The translations under genes were made by a program, and so were the position numbers. Positions 32,111 through 37,050 of a DNA stretch of 37,050 bases are shown here, piece after piece. Location: NCBI GenBank assembly GCA_902805735.1, contig CADCTW010000196.1:1-37050 (forward strand), written 5' to 3'. This DNA comes from an uncultured Gemmatimonadota bacterium (GTDB lineage: Bacteria; Gemmatimonadota; Gemmatimonadetes; Longimicrobiales; Longimicrobiaceae). Position 1 is the stretch's first letter. Each line of letters opens with the position of its first letter. The notes under the pieces were generated by a model, which had not been told where the DNA came from, did not search any database, and saw only the letters and a program-made list of their open reading frames with translations.

Positions 32111-33247
32111 TCAGCCGAGTTCTTGTGCGCGTGCCGTGAATGCGGCTAGAAGCGGTCCGTCGATGTCCGAGAGGTTGTCGGTGTTCACCCAGCCTGCACC
32201 CTCCGGGGCCACGAACTCGAAGCGGTAGCGGGAGCCGCGCGTCCCTTCGGTGAAGTTGAAGAGCTTGCCCTTCCGCTCCTGGCGGTAGAAGACGCAGAAC
32301 ACCGTCTTGTGGTCCACGCAGCGGATGCCGGTGAGCTTCTGGTACAGGTCCTCGTCCCGCTCGATCAGGAACGGGAGGCGGGTGCGCACGTAATCGAAGA
32401 CCTGCATCTCGGCCTCGGTGGTCACCACTCCCATCTCGCCCGCCGGCGACGGCTCGGGGCTCGCCTCGGGCGGGACGGCGGACGGGGGCGGCTCGGGAAT
32501 CCGGACGAGGTTGCTCCGGTCCGCAAAGCCGACCCGCTCCAGGATCTTCCGGTCCAGCATCGCGTCGGAGGCTTCCCGGACCAGGGGCGCGTGCTCCTCC
32601 ACCATGCGCGACGTGCGGCGGCCTTCGATGTTCGCCACGTCCATCATCACCCGCACGAATCGCTCGTCGGGCGCGGCGAGCACCCGCTGCAGGGCGTCCG
32701 CGTAGGCCGCGACGTGCATCTTGCGCCGCGCATCCGCACCGACGTTGGCAGGGTCGAAGGTCCCCTTGCGCAGCCGCATCAGCGCGTCCAGGGCATTCGT
32801 TTCCACCTGGTCCCGCGCCACTTCGGTGAGGTCGATCACCACGAACGGCTCGTTGTCCATCATGTTCTCCGCGCCGGTGTCCGTGTAAAGCTGGAACACC
32901 AGCCCGTCCGTCAGGATACCGAGCTTCACGCTCGCCAGGGCGTTGAAGTAGCCCTTGAGCTCTCCGCGGTTCGCTTCGACGAGGGCTCCCACCTTCTTGC
33001 TCTCCACGGCGATCACCGGCGTCTTTTCCTGGCAGATCGCGAAGTCCACCCGGTTCTTGAATTTGTCCGAGAACGACGCATGCGCCTCCGGCACCACCTC
33101 GTCGGGATCGAGCGGGTCGTAGCCGAGCAGTTGGAAGAAGGGAAGCACCAGGTACTGGTTGGTCGCCGCTTCGCTCTGCGCGCGGGCGGCGCGGTCCACG
33201 GCGAGAGCCGCGTGTGCAACCAGTCGCGTCCGGAAGTCGTCGCTCAT
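32111..33247 (-). CDS. HsdR N-terminal-type (PD-(D/E)xK) nuclease-fold protein
   Basis: An ATG at 33247 gives 378 aa. The N-terminal ~190 residues resemble the type I restriction HsdR N-terminal nuclease domain: QSEAATNQYLVLPFFQLLGY, then NRVDFAI (D68), VIAVESKK (E82, K84, the PD-ExK core) and LTDGLVFQLY. There is no helicase, so it is not a full HsdR, and no HsdM/HsdS gene is near. The C-terminal part (270-378) contains YVRTRLPFLIERDEDLY and a segment with FCVFYRQERKGKLFNF that looks like a small α/β domain. Stand-alone proteins of this type are common in databases and of unknown role; defence or DNA repair are both possible. Confidence 0.82.
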   Translation of the reverse strand: MSDDFRTRLVAHAALAVDRAARAQSEAATNQYLVLPFFQLLGYDPLDPDEVVPEAHASFSDKFKNRVDFAICQEKTPVIAVESKKVGALVEANRGELKGYFNALASVKLGILTDGLVFQLYTDTGAENMMDNEPFVVIDLTEVARDQVETNALDALMRLRKGTFDPANVGADARRKMHVAAYADALQRVLAAPDERFVRVMMDVANIEGRRTSRMVEEHAPLVREASDAMLDRKILERVGFADRSNLVRIPEPPPSAVPPEASPEPSPAGEMGVVTTEAEMQVFDYVRTRLPFLIERDEDLYQKLTGIRCVDHKTVFCVFYRQERKGKLFNFTEGTRGSRYRFEFVAPEGAGWVNTDNLSDIDGPLLAAFTARAQELG

Positions 33248-33360
33248 CTGGGTTTCGCCGGGAGGAGGTCCGCGGGAGGTGATCGAGCGCAAGCCGTCAC
33301 TCGGAGCGCTGGATTCCTGGTCGGACGCGATCCGGCGAATTCACAGAGGAAGGTCCTTGG

Positions 33361-33428
33361 GGCTCACACAGAGACACAGAGGCACAGAGACGACTTCATC
33401 TCTGTGCCTCTGTGCCTCTGTGTGAGCC
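33361..33428. repeat. Dispersed inverted repeat, copy 11 (complete)
   Basis: GGCTCACACAGAGACACAGA mirrored to GTGTGAGCC, with loop near CGACTTC; lies upstream of the HsdR-N gene. Confidence 0.94.
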
Positions 33429-33440
33429 TGCCGGGCTGCG

Positions 33441-33560
33441 TCAGAGCGGCTCGGCTACCGGCGTGAAGCGTCCCGTGTCCGGGGCGAAGCGCACCTCGCC
33501 CGCCATGACCAGAGCGTCCAAGTCCGGCGGACCGCGTAAGCGGCGCTGCCGCTTCGCTTC
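33441..33560 (-). pseudogene. 3' gene fragment
   Basis: The minus-strand frame ends with protein-like sequence (RRLRGPPDLDALVMAGEVRF, then APDTGRFTPVAEPL and stop) 13 bp from inverted repeat 11. The upstream part of the same frame looks non-coding. Family not recognised. Confidence 0.3.
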
Positions 33561-33721
33561 GGCGGCAGCGGGCGACAGGCGCCGACTGCAGTGATCTGCG
33601 CCGCCGCGGGCCGTCCCCCGCGACTGGACGGGCGCGGTACTCTGTCGCGACCAGCGAAAAATCCCGTCGCGAGTGCGCCTCCTCGTCGAGTGGACGCACT
33701 CAACGAAGGGAGGGGCCTGAC

Positions 33722-34021
33722 TTAGTGGGCTGGGTGCGGTCCGAAAGTCACGCGGGTGGCAACGAGCTTTCCAGTAGCCTTCACATCGACTAGGGGAACA
33801 CGGGTACCGCTGACACGCAAGCACGAAACATGGCGAGCGTGTATTCGGCTTAACAACATCGACGTGAGCGCGTGCGGCTTAGGGCCGAGAGGTATCAATG
33901 TGATATTCTCCCTCCCAAGATCGGGAAGGATAACTTCTTCCAGCAGCCGAACACACGTCGAGACGCTGGATAGTGGAAGCCCGAGTTGAAGCCCGGCGTA
34001 GAGAGCCATGAAAGTTTCGTT
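33722..34021 (-). pseudogene. 3' remnant of an unrecognised gene
   Basis: From about 34021 the minus strand reads NETFMALYAGLQLGLPLSSV, LLEEVILPDLGRENITLIPL, GPKPHA and a closing LVATRVTFGPHPAH with stop at 33722. This has real protein character, while the frame upstream does not, so the 5' part seems to be lost. Lower GC than neighbours suggests transfer. An intact short gene starting at the ATG inside ETFMALYAG is the alternative. Confidence 0.4.
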
Positions 34022-34231
34022 CGTCAACAGAGCTTTTTGGGCGTCACCAGGAGATGCACCTGGGGACACGCCAATGCCTCTGTGCTGGAGCCGCTCCGTA
34101 TGTGACCGACGGCGAGAGCAAGAAAACCGCCCGGCCGCAGAAGCGAGCCGGGGGCGGCTAAACGCGCCTGTGACGCAGGGAAGATAGGCCTGCTGCGTGT
34201 GACGAGGCGCGTCTCTGTGCCTCCGAGGTTT

Positions 34232-34263
34232 CTTGTGCGGGTGGCACAAGCTGACCATATTCT
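34232..34263 (+). promoter_or_regulatory. Putative promoter and operator of the toxin-antitoxin operon
   Basis: A perfect inverted repeat CTTGTGC-5 nt-GCACAAG (34232-34250) includes a -35-like TTGTGC; TATTCT or CATATT at about 34256-34263 is the -10 candidate. Antitoxins of this type bind palindromes at their own promoters. Confidence 0.45.
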
Positions 34264-34284
34264 ATAGTCACAGAGGAGGATGCT

Positions 34285-34533
34285 ATGGCTAGAGCACGAC
34301 AGGTCGGGGCGGGGGAGTTCAAGGCCACCTGCCTCAGGCTGATGGACGAAGTGGAGGAAACGGGCCAGGAGATCATCATCACGAAGCGCAACCGGCCCGT
34401 CGCGAAGCTTGCGCCGGTGAAAGACGAGGGGCTGCGACCCTTCATAGGCCGGTCGCGCGGCATGATCTCGGCCAGCCGCGAGGATCTGCTGGCTCCGATC
34501 GGCGAGGACTGGGAGGTCGATGCTGACCTCTGA
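34285..34533 (+). CDS. Type II antitoxin, Phd/YefM family
   Basis: An 82-aa protein with AGGAGG 5 nt upstream of the ATG. The sequence VGAGEFKATCLRLMDEVEET, then IIITKRNRPVAKLAPV, is the Phd/YefM fold that dimerises and binds DNA. The C-terminal half, including IGRSRGMI and a DLLAPIGEDWEVDADL tail, would wrap the toxin. It neutralises the PIN-domain toxin encoded by the overlapping next gene and with it represses the operon, probably at the inverted repeat just upstream. Confidence 0.9.
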   Translation: MARARQVGAGEFKATCLRLMDEVEETGQEIIITKRNRPVAKLAPVKDEGLRPFIGRSRGMISASREDLLAPIGEDWEVDADL

Positions 34534-34990
34534 ACTCACCAGCGCCGACCGTCTGGTGATGGACACGCACATTTGGGTGTGGGCCAGCGGCGAATCCGGC
34601 GGACCGGAGCAGATCACGGACGCGGCGCTCCCGGTGATCGAAAATGCCGCCGAGCGCCGCGCCCTCTTCGTGTCGTCCGCATCGGTTTGGGAGCTTGCGC
34701 TGAAGGCCGGGCGTGGCAAGGCCCTCGTATCGGGCGATCTAGACGCTTGGGTGCGGGACCAGAGGCAGCACCCCGGGGTGCGCGTGATGCCCATCGACTC
34801 CCGGCTGGCGATCGATAGCACCACGCTCCCGCCCTGGATGCGCAAGAGTGACAAAGGAGAGCACCGCGACCCCTCTGACCGGTTCATCGTCACTACCGCG
34901 CGGCGCCTCAACGCGATCCTCGTCACCTGCGACGAAGAGATTCTGCACTACGCCAGCCAGGGACATGTCGCCGCGTTCGACGCCCGCTGA
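34520..34990 (+). CDS. vapC: PIN-domain toxin (VapC-like ribonuclease)
   Basis: A 156-aa protein whose start overlaps the antitoxin by 14 nt. The PIN-domain acidic residues are visible: D15 (VMDTHIWVW), E58 (SVWELALKAGRGK), D117/D120 (RDPSDRFIV) and D138 (LVTCDEEIL), which would hold Mg2+ or Mn2+. Family members cut tRNA or rRNA when free of the antitoxin. A start at M14 would avoid the extra N-terminal residues, but coupling favours 34520. Ends 8 nt before inverted-repeat copy 12. Confidence 0.92.
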   Translation: MLTSELTSADRLVMDTHIWVWASGESGGPEQITDAALPVIENAAERRALFVSSASVWELALKAGRGKALVSGDLDAWVRDQRQHPGVRVMPIDSRLAIDSTTLPPWMRKSDKGEHRDPSDRFIVTTARRLNAILVTCDEEILHYASQGHVAAFDAR

Positions 34991-34997
34991 ACGGATG

Positions 34998-35065
34998 GGC
35001 TCACACGGAGACACAGAGGCACAGAGACGACTTCATCTCTGTGCCTCTGTGTCTCTGTGTGAGCC
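34998..35065. repeat. Dispersed inverted repeat, copy 12 (complete)
   Basis: GGCTCACACGGAGACACAGA mirrored to GTGTGAGCC, between the convergent toxin and zinc-ribbon genes. Confidence 0.94.
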
Positions 35066-35075
35066 TATCAGTCGG

Positions 35076-35249
35076 TCAATGCGGCCGCCGCGTACCCTGC
35101 GCCTGGCCGGTGTTGGGGGCAGACTGCAGCGCGAGGTGGCCCTTGCAGCCGTGCTGGCCACAGCGCGCGGGCTGGTCGCGCTCCTGGTGAGGGCGGATGT
35201 GGTCGGCCGTGCGGCCGCAGGTGTCGCAGAGGTACTCGTAGGAGGGCAT
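35076..35249 (-). CDS. FmdB-type zinc-ribbon protein
   Basis: An ATG at 35249 with AGGAGG upstream gives 57 aa. MPSYEYLCDTCG is the typical start of FmdB-family zinc ribbons, and the metal ligands are C8, C11, C30 and C35 (CGQHGC). The C-terminal tail is Gln/Ala/Arg-rich and disordered. The family has no agreed function; regulation or a small nucleic-acid binding role has been suggested. It follows the 35332-35604 gene on the same strand, after a hairpin. Confidence 0.85.
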   Translation of the reverse strand: MPSYEYLCDTCGRTADHIRPHQERDQPARCGQHGCKGHLALQSAPNTGQAQGTRRPH

Positions 35250-35303
35250 CAGACGCCTCCTTGTGCGCGGAGAGGATACGGCTGGAGCGTCCTGCCGTGG
35301 TGC

Positions 35304-35324
35304 CGGGGCCCTCGCGAGGCCCCG
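35304..35324 (-). terminator. GC hairpin between the 35332 and 35076 genes
   Basis: Perfect 7-bp stem CGGGGCC / GGCCCCG with a 7-nt loop, 8 nt beyond the stop at 35332. Confidence 0.45.
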
Positions 35325-35331
35325 TAAGTTG

Positions 35332-35604
35332 CTACGCTGCCGCGTTATCCAGAGTTCCACGCGCCTGCAGCGCCAGCTCCGACGCGAGGCGCCGGGCGCG
35401 CTCGTCCGTCAGGGGGAGGAACCACTCGAAGCGCATCACGGACACGGCCTGAGGGCCGCAGCGCATCCGCACGCCAAAGCGGCTCGCCTCCAGTGTGCGA
35501 TCCACCGCCACCTCGCGCAGCAGCGGGTCTCTGTCCAGGTGCTCGGCCACCAGCGCACGCATCCGCTCCCAGGGCGGAACTCGGGCGAATTCGACTGCTT
35601 CCAC
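35332..35604 (-). CDS. Small hypothetical protein
   Basis: A GTG at 35604 gives 90 aa (start uncertain; the frame opens upstream to 35673). The sequence has FARVPPWERMRALVAEHLDR and RFEWFLPLTDERARRLASEL, with mixed α/β character, one Cys and no membrane segment. Family not recognised. Diverges from the small gene at 35798. Confidence 0.55.
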   Translation of the reverse strand: MEAVEFARVPPWERMRALVAEHLDRDPLLREVAVDRTLEASRFGVRMRCGPQAVSVMRFEWFLPLTDERARRLASELALQARGTLDNAAA

Positions 35605-35646
35605 GGGACACTTCCGGGGTAGGAGAAACACGGGGGGTTGAGATTG

Positions 35647-35675
35647 ATTCTGTGTTACCAGGCCGTGATGCACAA
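35647..35675 (-). promoter_or_regulatory. Possible σ70-type promoter for the 35332-35604 gene
   Basis: Read on the minus strand: TTGTGC, 17 nt, CAGAAT. Both boxes are partial matches in a locally AT-rich stretch. Confidence 0.25.
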
Positions 35676-35797
35676 GCTGTACAAACCTTATGCAACGGAT
35701 GTTGGAGGATCTGTCCCCCGCGCGCGGGGGGATCGTTTTTCTTGTGCTCGGCGGCCTCCGCGCGCAACTTTCTCCCGACTCTTACGGAGCCTCCCCC

Positions 35798-36007
35798 ATG
35801 AGCGCCGATCTCACTCCTGAGCCGCTGCCGAGCGGCTCGCTGGGCCCGCCCCGCCGCGATCCGCCCACCGCCGTGGGGGTGGAGACGCCGGAGCCGGAGC
35901 CGGCACCGTCCGCCCGCGGGCGCGAATCGCGCCACGTGCTGCTGCCCCTGTTCCGCGCCGCGAGGCGGGTGCTCCGCGGCGCGGCCAGGGCGCTCGGGCG
36001 GAGCTGA
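35798..36007 (+). CDS. Small hypothetical protein
   Basis: An ATG at 35798 with GGAG about 9 nt upstream gives 69 aa, rich in Pro, Glu and Arg, with a basic helix at the end (FRAARRVLRGAARALGR). No fold can be named. It is 11 nt before the DUF6090-like gene, so probably its operon partner. The frame extends upstream to 35690 but without a ribosome site. Confidence 0.5.
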   Translation: MSADLTPEPLPSGSLGPPRRDPPTAVGVETPEPEPAPSARGRESRHVLLPLFRAARRVLRGAARALGRS

Positions 36008-36018
36008 GCGGGCGAGCC

Positions 36019-36774
36019 GTGCGCGAAGCGAAGCCCATGCGGCGGGCCGCACCTCCCGACCCTCTCCCGGCGCGCCGCGTCCCCGCGCTTATCGAGGGCG
36101 CGGGGTGGCGGAACGCGCTGCGCGAGTTCGGCATCATCGTGGCCGGCGTGCTGTGCGCGCTGGGGGCGCAGGCGTGGTGGGAGCAGCGCGAGGAGCGCGG
36201 GCGCGAGGGGGACTACCTCCGCCAGATCCTGGCGGACACGCGCGAAAACGAGCGCCGCCTGGACGCCGCCATCGCGCGGGACAGCCTGGGGTCGCGGGCC
36301 GCGGCGCGCATCGTAGACGCGCTCACCACGCCGGGGGCGCCGCTGGCGCCCGACTCCATGGTGCGGTGGATGGGGCAGGCGGGGCAGTCCACCGACTTCC
36401 GCGCCGTCGCGGGGAACTACCGCGCGCTGCTGGGGACGGGGGATCTGCGGCTGGTGCGCAACGACACGCTGCGCGCCCTGCTGGCCTCGTACGCCTCGTC
36501 CCTGGACGCGGAGGCCGACCGGCAGCGGCAGTTCCGCGAGATCATGACCACCTCCACGGGGCCCATGGCGCGGGCGATGCCCTTCATGCGCCGCATCTTC
36601 GTGGGCGGGGTGCGGCTGGAGGAGGACGAGCTGCGGCGGCTGCGCGGCGACCCGGAGGTGGTGGCGATCCTCTTCACGATCCAGGCGGCGGGCGCCAACC
36701 GGGTGAACGGGATGCGCACCCTGCGCGGCGAGACGCGCCACCTCCTTGGGGCGCTGGAAGCCGAGCTGCGATAG
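36019..36774 (+). CDS. DUF6090-like single-pass membrane protein
   Basis: A GTG at 36019 gives 251 aa (ATG 36037 is an alternative). One hydrophobic helix EFGIIVAGVLCALGAQAWWE at about 36-55 is followed by a charged helical region EERGREGDYLRQILADTREN and a mostly helical remainder. This layout (REF-IIVAGVL-ALG-Q-WWE, then a coiled-coil-like domain) matches DUF6090-type proteins as I remember them. Role unknown. It ends 7 nt before the last inverted repeat. Confidence 0.7.
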   Translation: MREAKPMRRAAPPDPLPARRVPALIEGAGWRNALREFGIIVAGVLCALGAQAWWEQREERGREGDYLRQILADTRENERRLDAAIARDSLGSRAAARIVDALTTPGAPLAPDSMVRWMGQAGQSTDFRAVAGNYRALLGTGDLRLVRNDTLRALLASYASSLDAEADRQRQFREIMTTSTGPMARAMPFMRRIFVGGVRLEEDELRRLRGDPEVVAILFTIQAAGANRVNGMRTLRGETRHLLGALEAELR

Positions 36775-36781
36775 AAGAAGG

Positions 36782-36836
36782 CGTCACACAAAGACACAGA
36801 GGCACAGAGACGACTTCACCTGTGCCCCCCTGTGAA
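36782..36836. repeat. Dispersed inverted repeat, copy 13 (degenerate right arm)
   Basis: The left arm GTCACACAAAGACACAGAGG is nearly intact; the right arm has lost bases (CCTGTGCCCCCCTGTGAAAC), so the hairpin is weakened. Confidence 0.85.
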
Positions 36837-36916
36837 ACCTTTTTCGGAGAGGTGCCGTAGCGGACCGGGTCAGACTGCTTTGCCCTCTTTCCTCCCCCCA
36901 GTGTGGAGGTGCTCTC

Positions 36917-37050
36917 ATGCACCGCGTCCTTGCCCTCGCTGTCGCCGTCCTGAGTACCGGGCCGCTCATGGCCCAGACCCCTGGCCAGACCCCGCCGGCG
37001 CAGCGCCCCGCGCAGGCGCCCGGCGCCCAGCGCCCGCCGCCGCCGCCGCC
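36917..37050 (+). CDS. Exported Pro/Gln-rich protein (5' end only)
   Basis: GGAGG 7 nt before the ATG at 36917. The first 44 residues present are a signal peptide (about 1-20, ending LMAQ) and a Pro/Gln/Ala-rich stretch ending in a proline run at the window edge. Function cannot be said. Confidence 0.65.
   Translation, partial: MHRVLALAVAVLSTGPLMAQTPGQTPPAQRPAQAPGAQRPPPPP

Larger units (their letters stand above)
33248..34284. other. Accessory intergenic region with repeat copy 11 and gene fragments
   Basis: About 1 kb without an intact gene, of visibly lower GC in 33722-34100. It holds the complete inverted repeat at 33361-33428, two minus-strand protein-like fragments (entries below), and the promoter of the toxin-antitoxin pair. 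Confidence 0.6.

Noticed and set aside
34201..34222. Further fragment of the dispersed repeat (TCTCTGTGCCTC)
   Set aside because: Only about 13 bases match, too short to separate from chance in this sequence.
2921..36836. CRISPR array made of the recurring repeat
   Set aside because: Copies are kilobases apart with no regular spacers, and each is itself an inverted repeat; no cas genes.

Overview
This is a high-GC (roughly 70%) bacterial chromosomal window. A divided outer membrane (TonB-dependent receptor, β-barrel protein, lipoproteins), abundant sensor kinases, DUF4331/DUF6702-type proteins and a dense family of CACAGAGA-rich inverted repeats fit best with Gemmatimonadota (Longimicrobium-like). 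That assignment is an inference from gene content, because no rRNA or other phylogenetic marker is present. I see no tRNA, rRNA, CRISPR array, prophage or complete insertion sequence.

Region 1 (1-6475): the 5' part of a pyruvate/indolepyruvate decarboxylase-like gene is translationally coupled (ATGA overlap) to a flavin amine/amino-acid oxidase. A divergent lipoprotein of the class C β-lactamase-like serine hydrolase family, a small Cys-containing protein, and xseA-xseB (exonuclease VII) follow. Region 2 (6476-12620) is an accessory stretch: a receiver domain lacking its phosphorylation residues, several unrecognised proteins, a frameshifted membrane-protein remnant, a PEGA-domain protein, a secreted coiled-coil protein, and two copies of a duplicated repeat module.

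Region 3 (12621-22445, all minus strand) is a cell-envelope locus. In transcription order it has an AraC regulator, DUF4331 split into two exported proteins, an outer-membrane β-barrel protein, a TPR protein, a HupE/UreJ-type membrane protein, a DUF6702 protein, a His-rich repeat protein and a TonB-dependent receptor with a His-rich plug. The best guess is metal-ion or metallophore acquisition.

Region 4 (22769-29473, minus strand) is a signalling locus. A PlsB-like acyltransferase precedes a receiver / glutaredoxin-like / thioredoxin-reductase-like fusion that lacks both redox CxxC pairs. Next come two similar kinases with cyclic-nucleotide-binding-type sensor domains and a minimal AraC protein. 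The fusion and the first kinase overlap by 4 nt, so they are surely one operon.

Region 5 (30072-37050): a receiver-kinase hybrid with an RsbRD-like tail, a solitary HsdR-N-type nuclease-fold protein, gene debris, a Phd/PIN toxin-antitoxin pair, a zinc-ribbon protein, small unknowns, a DUF6090-like membrane protein, and the start of a secreted Pro-rich protein that runs off the window.

Thirteen copies or fragments of one inverted repeat are scattered through the intergenic spaces. In two cases the repeat supplies the C-terminal codons of a gene.
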